This document shows, in pieces, positions 27,519-35,904 of a stretch of DNA of 64,000 nt. The first letter of the stretch is position 1. Every line of letters starts with the position of its first letter. A program made the position numbers and the translations under genes. A model generated the notes under the pieces. The model was not told the DNA's origin. It worked only from the letters and a program-made list of their open reading frames with translations, and did not search any database. The stretch is from the NCBI GenBank assembly GCA_038136035.1, contig JAYPYV010000006.1, positions 1 through 64,000 of the forward strand, read 5' to 3'. This DNA is from UBA9926 sp023261215 (GTDB lineage: Bacteria; Pseudomonadota; Gammaproteobacteria; Pseudomonadales; Azotimanducaceae).

Positions 27519-28836
27519 TTGGACTACCAGGGTCCTGGTAGACCATCGCGACGCGCTATTTGATCCTTCGGTCCATCGTTGGGTGGTTGGGCTAAGCGGG
27601 GGGCTTGATTCTTCCTCACTGTTGCATTTTCTCGCCAATCTGCCAGATCGACCGCCGATGAAAGGACTCTATGTTGATCATGGACTCCATTCAGCGTCCG
27701 CCGATTGGGCTGATACGACGCGGGCACAGTGCGAAGATCTGGAGATTGAGCACCAGGTCGTCAAGGTCACCGTGGGTGCTGAAGGCTCACTTGAGACGGC
27801 GGCAAGGGAAGCCCGATATGCGGCATTTTCGGGCGCATTGAGGTTCGGAGATCTCCTGCTCTTGGGGCACCACGGGGATGACCAAGCTGAAACCTTATTA
27901 CTCAACCTCTTCAGGGGAAGTGATCAGTTCGGACGATTGGCAATGCCCGCAGAGCGGCCCCTAGGTCTCGCGCGATTACTGCGCCCGCTTCTTGGCGTCT
28001 CACGGGTCGAATTGGCAGCCTACGCATCGCAAAACGGTCTCCAGTGGATTGAGGATCCCAGCAACCAGGATCAGATGCACGATCGGAACTATTTGAGGCA
28101 TGCGGTATTACCTCTGCTTGATCAAAGATTCAGCAATTGGCGAAGGCGCGCATTGATTGGCGAACGCAGGGATCAATCAGTGAGATCGGCATTGACGGAT
28201 CAGGCCGAGCGCGATCTTCTCGGTCTTGCAAGCGGCCATGGCGTTCAAGCCCAGGGGTTATCGCGACTTCCCTATGAGCGACAGGTGCAGGTGTTGCGAG
28301 TCCTCATAGGGCGATCCGAGGCGCCTCAGCCCAGTCGGCAAGCAATCGAAGTGTTTCTTCAACAAATCGAAAGCGCGCGCCCTGATGCCAATGTCCAACT
28401 GCAACTCGGGCCCTTCGTCATGCGCTTGGATCGCAGTTACTTGTACGTCATCGAGACCGAGGCCGAACCTTTTTGGCAGCCCAGTGAATGGCAACTGGAT
28501 GAACGATTTCGGCGTAGAGGACACCTGATTCTCTTGAAGCACCGATGTCTTGGTGGATTGCGCGTACCGCTAGATCGGTTTCGCTTGGCCCCGCTGGGGC
28601 AAGGTCAAAAGATCGTTAAGCGCCAACGATTAGATATCCGGGAGCAACTTCGCGCAGCGGGCGTACCCGCTTGGCTGCGAGATCGCGTACCGGTGCTGAT
28701 GGACGAGGACAAGGTCGTTTTAGTCCCAGCGGTGCCTCCCTGGTTCGATGTGCCGTTGGTGGCCGATGCGTGTTCGGTGGGGCTGCACGCCAACGGCTGG
28801 GCCTTGTCTGTCATTCAGTCGTCGATGTCGACTTGA
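27493..28836 (+). CDS. tilS: tRNA(Ile)-lysidine synthetase
   Basis: About 447 residues from the ATG at 27493. The PP-loop SGGLDSS lies near 35-41, with further family motifs YVDHGLHS, LGHHGDDQAETLLLNLFRGS and EDPSNQD, and the C-terminal TilS domain with KRQRLDIREQLRAAGVPAWLRDRVPVL. The enzyme ligates lysine to C34 of tRNA(Ile)2 so that it reads AUA. Three in-frame starts (TTG 27466, ATG 27478, ATG 27493) all lie inside dnaE; the last is chosen as the smallest overlap (26 bases). Confidence 0.93.
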   Translation: MTGRLQPHDWTTRVLVDHRDALFDPSVHRWVVGLSGGLDSSSLLHFLANLPDRPPMKGLYVDHGLHSASADWADTTRAQCEDLEIEHQVVKVTVGAEGSLETAAREARYAAFSGALRFGDLLLLGHHGDDQAETLLLNLFRGSDQFGRLAMPAERPLGLARLLRPLLGVSRVELAAYASQNGLQWIEDPSNQDQMHDRNYLRHAVLPLLDQRFSNWRRRALIGERRDQSVRSALTDQAERDLLGLASGHGVQAQGLSRLPYERQVQVLRVLIGRSEAPQPSRQAIEVFLQQIESARPDANVQLQLGPFVMRLDRSYLYVIETEAEPFWQPSEWQLDERFRRRGHLILLKHRCLGGLRVPLDRFRLAPLGQGQKIVKRQRLDIREQLRAAGVPAWLRDRVPVLMDEDKVVLVPAVPPWFDVPLVADACSVGLHANGWALSVIQSSMST

Positions 28837-28870
28837 CCCTAGGAATTTCTCGCCTCGAGCGTTTAAGTTA

Positions 28871-28899
28871 TTGAGCGACCGCAGGTTCGATGTTAGTCT
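28871..28899 (+). promoter_or_regulatory. Possible sigma70 promoter for pyrG
   Basis: TTGAGC (28871-28876) and TAGTCT (28894-28899) are separated by 17 bases, upstream of the hairpin leader. The -10 matches the consensus at three of six positions only, so this is tentative. Confidence 0.3.
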
Positions 28900-28905
28900 T
28901 TAACC

Positions 28906-28943
28906 CCATCTTGGTTGACGCCCCGTCAACCTTTAAAAGATGG
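28906..28943 (+). promoter_or_regulatory. Two-part stem-loop in the pyrG leader
   Basis: An outer perfect 7-bp stem (CCATCTT 28906-28912 with AAGATGG 28937-28943) encloses an inner perfect 8-bp stem (GGTTGACG with CGTCAACC) closed by a CCC loop. The only unpaired bases besides the loop are TTTAA on the 3' side. The structure ends seven bases before the pyrG ATG, and its 3' arm contains the only purine-rich sequence at ribosome-binding distance. It could sequester that site or act as a terminator for tilS, but no U-run follows. Confidence 0.55.
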
Positions 28944-28950
28944 ATTCTTT

Positions 28951-30606
28951 ATGGCTCGCTTAATCTTTGTCACCGGCGGTGTGGTGTCCTCGCTTGGGAA
29001 AGGGATCACTGCTGCGTCCCTGGGTGCAGTCCTTGTGGCCCGCGGTCTCAAGGTCACCATGCAGAAGCTTGATCCTTATATCAATGTGGACCCTGGAACC
29101 ATGAGCCCGCTTCAGCATGGCGAGGTATTTGTTACGGCCGATGGGACTGAAACGGATCTCGATCTGGGTCATTACGAGCGATTTGTTCAAACGAAAATGA
29201 CCCGGCGGAACAATCTCACCACGGGCAGAATCTATGCTGATGTCATCGCCAAAGAGCGACGTGGCGACTATTTGGGCGCCACCATTCAGGTCATACCGCA
29301 CATAACGGATGAGATTAAATCAAGAATTCTCGACGTTGCTGAAGGCTTTGATGTCGCGATCATAGAAATTGGCGGCACGGTCGGTGATATCGAATCTCAG
29401 CCCTTTTTGGAAGCCGCCAGGCAATTACGATTTGAGTTGGGCAGCCGAGAGGCTTTGCTGATGCATCTGACTTTGGTGCCCTACATCGCCACAGCGGGTG
29501 AAACCAAAACCAAACCCACCCAACATTCAGTCAAAGAACTCAGGTCCATTGGCATGCAGCCGGATGTGCTGATCGTGCGATCTGATCATGAGATTCCTCG
29601 CTCGGCACGAGACAAGATTGCGCTTTTTACCAATGTGGAACCGGATGCCGTGATTCCACTCCAGGATGTGGATTCGATCTATGCCATCCCGTCAGTCCTG
29701 GCAGACGAGGGCTTAGATGAAATTGTGGTACGAAAACTCGGCTTTGACTTACCCAAAGCGGACCTTTCGGATTGGCAAAGTGTGCTCGAGTCCCAGCAGC
29801 ATCCCAAGAATAAGATCCACCTGAAGATGGTCGGTAAGTACATGGATTTGCTGGATGCCTATAAGTCGCTTTCCGAGGCATTGACTCACGCGGGCATCCA
29901 TACGGGGACCGCGGTCGATATTGATTTTGTCGACTCGACTCGGGTTGAGGATGAAGGCCTAGGTATTCTTGCGGGTGCCGACGCGATTTTGGTCCCCGGC
30001 GGCTTTGGCGGTCGGGGCTTTGAAGGCAAGATCAAGGCGGCGACGTATGCGCGAGAACAGCGCATCCCGTACCTTGGCATTTGCTACGGGCTTCATGCGG
30101 CGATTATCGATATTGCAAGAAACTGCGCTTCGCTTGAGGGTGCAAACAGCACGGAAGTTGATCCGGCAACACCGCATCCCATTATCGGGCTCATCACGGA
30201 ATGGAAAACAGCTGAGGGCCAAGTTCAGGTCCGTACGCAGGATTCAGATCTAGGGGGCACGATGCGCATGGGTGAGCAAGAGTGTTTGCTCAAAGAAGGA
30301 TCGGTGTCTCGGGCAGTTTACGGCACAGCAACGGTCAAGGAGCGGCATCGGCATCGATATGAGGTGAATCCTCACTACGTTGAAGCGTTGGAATCGGTCG
30401 GCCTCAGAGTGGCTGGGCGGTCGATGGATGAAGCGTTAGTCGAGATGATCGAGTTCGTCGATCACCCATGGTTCGTCGCGTGCCAGTTCCATCCAGAGTT
30501 CACCTCAACCCCTAGGGGCGGCCACCCCCTATTTAAGGCCTTTATTGAAGCCGCGCTCGAGTATCACAGTGCAGTAGAGGGTATCGAGAGCAAACAAACG
30601 GCCTGA
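28951..30606 (+). CDS. pyrG: CTP synthase
   Basis: A 551-residue enzyme that aminates UTP to CTP using glutamine. The N-terminal synthetase domain carries GGVVSSLGKGITAASLG. The C-terminal class I glutamine amidotransferase domain has the nucleophile cysteine in LGICYGLH and the His-Glu pair in CQFHPEFTS. The start at 28951 (MARLIFVTGG) is the family's usual N-terminus; an upstream in-frame ATG at 28915 would lie inside the leader hairpin. It is followed by kdsA and eno as in Pseudomonas. Confidence 0.97.
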   Translation: MARLIFVTGGVVSSLGKGITAASLGAVLVARGLKVTMQKLDPYINVDPGTMSPLQHGEVFVTADGTETDLDLGHYERFVQTKMTRRNNLTTGRIYADVIAKERRGDYLGATIQVIPHITDEIKSRILDVAEGFDVAIIEIGGTVGDIESQPFLEAARQLRFELGSREALLMHLTLVPYIATAGETKTKPTQHSVKELRSIGMQPDVLIVRSDHEIPRSARDKIALFTNVEPDAVIPLQDVDSIYAIPSVLADEGLDEIVVRKLGFDLPKADLSDWQSVLESQQHPKNKIHLKMVGKYMDLLDAYKSLSEALTHAGIHTGTAVDIDFVDSTRVEDEGLGILAGADAILVPGGFGGRGFEGKIKAATYAREQRIPYLGICYGLHAAIIDIARNCASLEGANSTEVDPATPHPIIGLITEWKTAEGQVQVRTQDSDLGGTMRMGEQECLLKEGSVSRAVYGTATVKERHRHRYEVNPHYVEALESVGLRVAGRSMDEALVEMIEFVDHPWFVACQFHPEFTSTPRGGHPLFKAFIEAALEYHSAVEGIESKQTA

Positions 30607-30660
30607 GTGGGGTCGAGTGCAGTCCAACATGGTGCGCGAGCCAATCTAGAGGATCAATGC

Positions 30661-31491
30661 ATGATCAAGACGATGGACCTGTGTGGCTATTCGGTCACGG
30701 ATACGTCGCCCTTTTTTCTGATTGCTGGGCCCTGTGTCATTGAGTCAGAAGAGATGACCATGAGGACCGCGGAGGCCCTCAAGCTGATCTCAGAAGAGCT
30801 TGGAATCTTTTTGATCTACAAATCCTCGTTCGACAAAGCCAACCGTTCCTCCGCGTCGAGTTATCGTGGGCCCGGGATCGAAGAGGGGCTGCGAATTTTG
30901 GAAAAAGCGCGAACCACGTTTGATGTTCCGGTGATTACCGATGTCCATGAAGATACGCCGCTCGATGAGGTCGCCTCTGTGGTCTCTGTTCTTCAGACGC
31001 CCGCATTTTTGTGTCGACAGACTAACTTCATCCAGAATGTGGCGCGTCAAGGGTTGCCGGTGAATATCAAAAAAGGGCAGTTCCTCGCCCCTTGGGATAT
31101 GCGTCATGTGGTGGAAAAGGCAGAGGTCACAGGGAACACGCAGATCATGGTCTGCGAGCGAGGCGCCAGCTTTGGGTACAACAATCTCGTGTCCGACATG
31201 CGAGCAATACCCGTGTTGAGACAGACAGGCTGCCCCGTGGTTTTTGACGCCACCCACAGTGTGCAATTGCCCGGAGGACAAGGTGAGAAGTCCGGCGGTC
31301 AGCGGGAGATGGTGCCGACGCTCGCCAAAGCGGCTATCGCCGCCGGTGTCCAAGGCGTATTTATGGAGACACACCCCGACCCCGAGCAAGCGCTCAGCGA
31401 TGGCCCGAATTCTTGGCCCTTAGACCAATTGGCCGAGCTCCTAAAGCTCCTGAGGGAGATTGATCGCGTGGTAAAATCGGCGGCGTTTTAG
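30661..31491 (+). CDS. kdsA: 3-deoxy-8-phosphooctulonate synthase (KDO-8-phosphate synthase)
   Basis: A 276-residue enzyme that condenses phosphoenolpyruvate with arabinose 5-phosphate for lipopolysaccharide KDO. It carries FLIAGPCVIES, YKSSFDKANRSS and FDATHSVQLPGG. The ATG at 30661 is chosen because it gives the standard N-terminus; the in-frame sequence back to the pyrG stop is unlike the family. The cytoplasmic location and conserved position between pyrG and eno agree. Confidence 0.96.
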   Translation: MIKTMDLCGYSVTDTSPFFLIAGPCVIESEEMTMRTAEALKLISEELGIFLIYKSSFDKANRSSASSYRGPGIEEGLRILEKARTTFDVPVITDVHEDTPLDEVASVVSVLQTPAFLCRQTNFIQNVARQGLPVNIKKGQFLAPWDMRHVVEKAEVTGNTQIMVCERGASFGYNNLVSDMRAIPVLRQTGCPVVFDATHSVQLPGGQGEKSGGQREMVPTLAKAAIAAGVQGVFMETHPDPEQALSDGPNSWPLDQLAELLKLLREIDRVVKSAAF

Positions 31492-31536
31492 GGGCGATCA
31501 CCGGGGTTTGGCCCGATGAACTGTGGCCACCTCATG

Positions 31537-31560
31537 CATTGTCCTCGTGCTCAGACAATG
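31537..31560 (+). other. Hairpin between kdsA and eno
   Basis: CATTGTC (31537-31543) and GACAATG (31554-31560) form a perfect 7-bp stem with a 10-base loop, 26 bases before the preferred eno start. No U-run follows, so an intrinsic terminator is unlikely. It may be an mRNA-stability or processing element. Confidence 0.35.
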
Positions 31561-31586
31561 TTCAATCAACGAAAAGAGATGCATTT

Positions 31587-32876
31587 GTGACAGAAGTAGC
31601 TGATATCAGAGCAAGAGAAATTCTGGATTCCAGAGGCAATCCCACCCTAGAAGCGGAAGTTGAGTTGAGTTGTGGCGCGGTCGGGCTGGCCATGGTGCCC
31701 TCAGGCGCTTCCACCGGTTCCCGCGAGGCGCTCGAGTTGCGCGATCTGGATGCGCACCGCTATCTGGGCAAAGGCGTTCAAAAGGCTGTCAGTCACGTCA
31801 ATACGCGAATTCGGGAACGGATCCTGGGCATGGAAGCGAGCGACCAACGCGGCATAGACCAGGTGATGTTGGATCTTGATGGAACTGAGAACAAGTCCGT
31901 ACTGGGGGCAAATGCCATGCTTGGGGTATCGCTCGCGGTTGCGCATGCGGCAGCCAAAGCCGACCAGTTAGAGCTCTATGAGCATTTGGCGCGTTTAGAC
32001 GAGACGGCGGGTCGCTACAGCATGCCGGTGCCCATGATGAACATCTTGAACGGGGGCGAGCACGCAGATAATAACGTCGATATTCAAGAATTCATGATTC
32101 AACCCGTTGGGGTTTCGTCTTTCGCGGAGGCGCTTCGCGCAGGTGCAGAGATCTTTCATGCACTGAAGTCCGTTTTGAAAGCCCAAGGTCTTTCTACGGC
32201 GGTGGGCGATGAAGGCGGATTCGCACCGAATCTAGCGAGCAATCGAGCCGCGCTCGAAGCGATTATGGTTGCTGTGGAAAAGGCGGGCTATGTTCCAGGT
32301 CGGGACATTCATTTGGCGCTTGATTGCGCAGCATCGGAATTCTTTGACGATGGGTCCTACCATCTGAAGGGTGAGGGACGACGATTTACCAGTGCGGAAT
32401 TCGTCGACTATCTGGCGGGCCTCGTCAATGAGTTTCCCATTTTATCGATTGAAGATGGTCTGCATGAGAGTGATTGGGATGGCTGGGCCTTATTGACTGA
32501 GCAATTGGGGCGCAAAACGCAGTTAGTGGGCGACGACCTGTTTGTGACCAACCCGGGCATTCTGAAGCGGGGTATTGATGCTGGTGTGGCCAACGCGATT
32601 CTGGTTAAAGTTAATCAGATTGGAACCTTAAGTGAGACCTTAGACGCGATACAGATGGCGCGCGCCGCGGGCTATGCGACGGTCATCTCGCACCGCTCGG
32701 GCGAGACAGAAGACACCACGATTGCTGATTTAGCGGTGGCGACGGCTGCCGGGCAAATAAAAACGGGGTCGCTCTGCCGTTCTGATCGTGTCGCCAAATA
32801 TAATCGACTCCTTCGAATCGAAGATCGTTCTGGGGCAAACTATAAAGGTGCATCCGAATTTAAGTTGATGAGCTGA
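31587..32876 (+). CDS. eno: Enolase
   Basis: A 429-residue phosphopyruvate hydratase that makes phosphoenolpyruvate in glycolysis and may also belong to an RNA degradosome. It carries ILDSRGNPTLEAEV, MNILNGGEHADNNVDIQEFMI, SIEDGLHESDW, LVGDDLFVTNP and SHRSGETEDTTIADL. The GTG at 31587 is preferred: it gives a normal length (E. coli 432), has AGAG upstream, and avoids the unrelated sequence starting at 31539. Confidence 0.96.
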   Translation: MTEVADIRAREILDSRGNPTLEAEVELSCGAVGLAMVPSGASTGSREALELRDLDAHRYLGKGVQKAVSHVNTRIRERILGMEASDQRGIDQVMLDLDGTENKSVLGANAMLGVSLAVAHAAAKADQLELYEHLARLDETAGRYSMPVPMMNILNGGEHADNNVDIQEFMIQPVGVSSFAEALRAGAEIFHALKSVLKAQGLSTAVGDEGGFAPNLASNRAALEAIMVAVEKAGYVPGRDIHLALDCAASEFFDDGSYHLKGEGRRFTSAEFVDYLAGLVNEFPILSIEDGLHESDWDGWALLTEQLGRKTQLVGDDLFVTNPGILKRGIDAGVANAILVKVNQIGTLSETLDAIQMARAAGYATVISHRSGETEDTTIADLAVATAAGQIKTGSLCRSDRVAKYNRLLRIEDRSGANYKGASEFKLMS

Positions 32877-32877
32877 T

Positions 32878-33168
32878 ATGCGTTCAATTCGACCTCAACA
32901 TGGCTTTTTGCTGATCGCGCTGGTCGCCATTGGCTACTTGCAGACCAGACTTTGGGTCGGCGATGGAAGCTTTGCGCATGTCGCGGCACTGCAAGCGCAG
33001 CTCGACACACGGTTCGAGGAGAACGAGCGTAAACGGACCCGAAATCGCTTGTTGAAGGCTGAAATTATAGATTTAAGAGAGGGGTTGGATGCGGTTGAGG
33101 AGAAGGCGCGAGCGGATTTTGGTCTGATTAAAGAGGGCGAAACCTTCCTTCTACTGGTTGGTCAGTGA
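32878..33168 (+). CDS. ftsB: Cell division protein FtsB
   Basis: A 96-residue bitopic protein: a short basic N-terminus, a transmembrane helix (FLLIALVAIGYLQTRLWVG), then a coiled coil (about 35-75) ending in EKARADFGLIKEGETF, the conserved FtsB tail. FtsB joins FtsL and FtsQ in the divisome and helps activate septal peptidoglycan synthesis. The gene lies one base after eno and immediately before ispD, as usual in gammaproteobacteria. Confidence 0.93.
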   Translation: MRSIRPQHGFLLIALVAIGYLQTRLWVGDGSFAHVAALQAQLDTRFEENERKRTRNRLLKAEIIDLREGLDAVEEKARADFGLIKEGETFLLLVGQ

Positions 33169-33178
33169 CACCGATAGC

Positions 33179-33853
33179 ATGAGTGTCAATTCAAGGGTCC
33201 ATGTCGTGGTGCCCGCCGCAGGACTGGGGCTCAGAATGGGCGCGTCACTGCCCAAGCAATACTTACCGCTGATCGACCGACCCATTTTACAGTGGACTCT
33301 TGAGACGTTAACCAGTCTGAACCCCGCTAATCTGATGGTCGCCATTAACGCTGAGGACAAGTGGTTTCGTGAGTTGCCCGAGATTGGGCACATTAAGCCA
33401 GTGTTGGGCGGGCAAACCCGTGCACAATCAGTATTGAACGCGCTCAATGAACTTGACGCGCCTGATGATGACTGGGTGCTTGTTCATGATGCGGTGCGCC
33501 CCTGTCTTCGTCTTGAGAGCGCGCAACGCCTCATCGAGGTCGCCCTGAGCGACGGGATGGGCGCCATTCTGGCGCAGCCTGTGACAGAAACGTTAAAAAG
33601 GGCCGATGGACAACGCATTCAAGCGACTGTGGATCGGAACAATCTCTGGCGCGCACAAACGCCTCAGATTTTTCCCTTTGCAGCGCTCCGCGAAGCGCTA
33701 GCCAGCAATCTCGAGGCCACTGACGAGGCGAGCGCGATGGAAGCCTTGGGTCACTCGGTGAAGTTGGTGCCAGGTGATCACGATAACATCAAGATCACAA
33801 CGAAGAGCGACCTTGATTTCGCTGCGTTCGTTTTGAGTCAGGAGCACCGTTGA
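33179..33853 (+). CDS. ispD: 2-C-methyl-D-erythritol 4-phosphate cytidylyltransferase
   Basis: A 224-residue nucleotidyltransferase of the MEP isoprenoid pathway, joining CTP to MEP. It has the CTP-binding PAAGLGLRMGASLPKQYLPL and HDAVRPC motifs. The ATG at 33179 is chosen over an in-frame TTG at 33158 that overlaps ftsB. The stop overlaps the ispF start. Confidence 0.95.
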   Translation: MSVNSRVHVVVPAAGLGLRMGASLPKQYLPLIDRPILQWTLETLTSLNPANLMVAINAEDKWFRELPEIGHIKPVLGGQTRAQSVLNALNELDAPDDDWVLVHDAVRPCLRLESAQRLIEVALSDGMGAILAQPVTETLKRADGQRIQATVDRNNLWRAQTPQIFPFAALREALASNLEATDEASAMEALGHSVKLVPGDHDNIKITTKSDLDFAAFVLSQEHR

Positions 33854-34329
33854 TGCGAATTGGGCAGGGGGTTGATGTTCACGCGTTTGATGTCGAGGGC
33901 AGTGCGACCCGCATCCGCCTAGCGGGTATCGACGTCCCGCACACGAGAGCGCTGATCGCGCATTCGGACGGTGATGTGGCGACGCACGCGCTGATGGATG
34001 CGTTGCTGGGTGCAGCCGCCCTAGGGGACATCGGTCAGCATTTCTCTGATCGGGACCCTCAGTATGCAGGCGCTGATTCATTGGTTCTGTTGGCGAAGGT
34101 TGTGTCCATGGTATTTGATGCAGGATTCACCGTGTCAAACGTAGATCTGACGGTGATCGCCGAACAGCCCAAACTGGCGAAATACACGCTCGCCATGCGA
34201 GAGGTCCTGGCTCAAGCGTTAGACATTCACATGAATCAGGTCAATGTGAAAGCGACCACCACAGAAAAGCTCGGCTTTGTTGGCCGAGAAGAGGGCGTTG
34301 CAGCGATGGCGGTGGTGATGCTCCAATGA
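33853..34329 (+). CDS. ispF: 2-C-methyl-D-erythritol 2,4-cyclodiphosphate synthase
   Basis: A 158-residue zinc enzyme of the MEP pathway. The GQGVDVHAF motif supplies the metal Asp-x-His, followed by AHSDGDVATHALMDALLGAAALGDIG. The start at 33853 overlaps the ispD stop by one base. It stands next to ispD in one transcript, as in E. coli. Confidence 0.96.
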   Translation: MRIGQGVDVHAFDVEGSATRIRLAGIDVPHTRALIAHSDGDVATHALMDALLGAAALGDIGQHFSDRDPQYAGADSLVLLAKVVSMVFDAGFTVSNVDLTVIAEQPKLAKYTLAMREVLAQALDIHMNQVNVKATTTEKLGFVGREEGVAAMAVVMLQ

Positions 34330-35252
34330 TGCCGGCAGTGTCAGCGAGTCCATGCCTTGCCTTTGCTTATGGTGCACCAGAAGCTGAGGGCCGGTATCGA
34401 GTACATTGCGATGATTTTTGCGTCGTTGAGCGCTCACTTCCTGCTGCGGGTCAAGGCGAGCATGAGTATTTGCTTGTCGAGAAAGTGGGGGCTAACACCG
34501 CTTGGATTGCAGAACGACTGGCCGAGCATGCGGGCGTCGAGGTGATGGCCGTTGGCCACGCAGGCAGGAAAGATCGCCACGCTAAAACGACGCAAGCTTT
34601 CACCATCCACGTTGGCTTGAACACGGTAACGGATTGGTCCACCTGGTCGCTCACCGGCGCTCAAATCATCGCGCAATCTAGAACCCTCAAAAAACTTCGT
34701 CCAGGGGACCACTTGGGTAACCGATTTACGCTCGTGCTGAGAGATGTGCGTGGAGATCTAGCGCCTCGCCTTGAGCGCATCCGAGAGCAAGGGTTTCCGA
34801 ATTACTTTGGACCCCAACGTTTTGGTCGGGACGGTCAGAATCTTGTCGACGCTGACGCTTTCTTACAAGGGGCAAAGCGACCCAGACACACGCGGTCGTT
34901 ACTCCTTTCGGCAGCGAGATCACAACTTTTTAACGAGTATCTGTCACGAAAGATTGCGACTGATGGCTGGAACAAGGTCCAAGCGACGGATGTGGGACCG
35001 TTGTTCGGTCGTTCCAGAGACCCTCAATTGGGCGAAGCAGAACTCGATATCAGAGGTGCAAGATGGTTGAAGGGCCTTGTGAGAGAAAAGGTCTCGGCGA
35101 GCGTCAGGTCGCTGAGGACTGTGCCGGAGACTCTTGCCTGGCGTGTGCTCGGCGAGGGCTGTTGGGAACTAGATTTTGGGCTCCCGCCAGGCAGCTATGC
35201 CACGAGTCTCTTGAGAGAAGTTTTGATCGGGCAAGAAGGTCACCATGCCTAA
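34326..35252 (+). CDS. truD: tRNA pseudouridine(13) synthase TruD
   Basis: A 308-residue pseudouridine synthase that modifies U13 of tRNA(Glu). The catalytic aspartate lies in HAGRKDRHAKTTQAF. The TruD insertion domain begins after GFPNYFGPQRFGR. The start overlaps ispF (ATGATG at 34326). surE normally follows truD; here pcm follows directly. Confidence 0.94.
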   Translation: MMPAVSASPCLAFAYGAPEAEGRYRVHCDDFCVVERSLPAAGQGEHEYLLVEKVGANTAWIAERLAEHAGVEVMAVGHAGRKDRHAKTTQAFTIHVGLNTVTDWSTWSLTGAQIIAQSRTLKKLRPGDHLGNRFTLVLRDVRGDLAPRLERIREQGFPNYFGPQRFGRDGQNLVDADAFLQGAKRPRHTRSLLLSAARSQLFNEYLSRKIATDGWNKVQATDVGPLFGRSRDPQLGEAELDIRGARWLKGLVREKVSASVRSLRTVPETLAWRVLGEGCWELDFGLPPGSYATSLLREVLIGQEGHHA

Positions 35253-35274
35253 GTTGACTCATCGAGGCGTTGGC

Positions 35275-35904
35275 ATGACCTCCCAACGGACTCGGAATCG
35301 ATTAATCGAGCGTCTTCGAGAGCAGGGAATCGCGAATCAGCAGATTCTTGATGTGATGGCAATGACGCCAAGGCACTTGTTTGTTGATGAAGCACTTGCC
35401 CACAGAGCCTATGAAGATACCGCCCTGCCCATTGGTCATAGCCAAACCATCAGTCAACCTTACATCGTTGCTCGAATGACAGAATTACTCATGGGTCATG
35501 AGGCACCTGAACGCGTATTAGAGGTAGGGACTGGCTCTGGTTATCAGACTGCGATCCTGGCCCAACTGGTCAAGGAGGTGTTTACCGTCGAGCGAATCTC
35601 AGCACTTCTCGAGCAAGCGCGTACCCGATTCAGAACGCTGGGATTGAAGTCAGTGCGCCATCGACACGACGATGGTCACATCGGTTGGGCTGATCGCGGA
35701 CCTTTTGATGGCATTCTATGCACGGCATCCCCAAGACAAGTGCCTGAAGCGCTGGTTGAGCAGTTGCGTATCGGCGGGCGTCTCGTGATTCCAGTGGGGG
35801 GTGACGAGCAGCATCTGCACGTCATCACGCGGACAGAAGCGGGCTTCGATGATGAGATCATTGAGCCGGTGCGATTTGTGCCTCTCGTGGGCGGGCGGTC
35901 ATGA
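35275..35904 (+). CDS. pcm: Protein-L-isoaspartate O-methyltransferase
   Basis: A 209-residue SAM methyltransferase that repairs isoaspartyl residues in aged proteins. It has ALPIGHSQTISQPYIVARMTELL, the SAM motif LEVGTGSGYQTA, and the C-terminal VRFVPLVGG. The ATG at 35275 gives the usual N-terminus and length (E. coli 208). An in-frame ATG at 35245 overlapping truD would add ten residues. Its stop overlaps the DUF368 start (ATGA). Confidence 0.95.
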   Translation: MTSQRTRNRLIERLREQGIANQQILDVMAMTPRHLFVDEALAHRAYEDTALPIGHSQTISQPYIVARMTELLMGHEAPERVLEVGTGSGYQTAILAQLVKEVFTVERISALLEQARTRFRTLGLKSVRHRHDDGHIGWADRGPFDGILCTASPRQVPEALVEQLRIGGRLVIPVGGDEQHLHVITRTEAGFDDEIIEPVRFVPLVGGRS

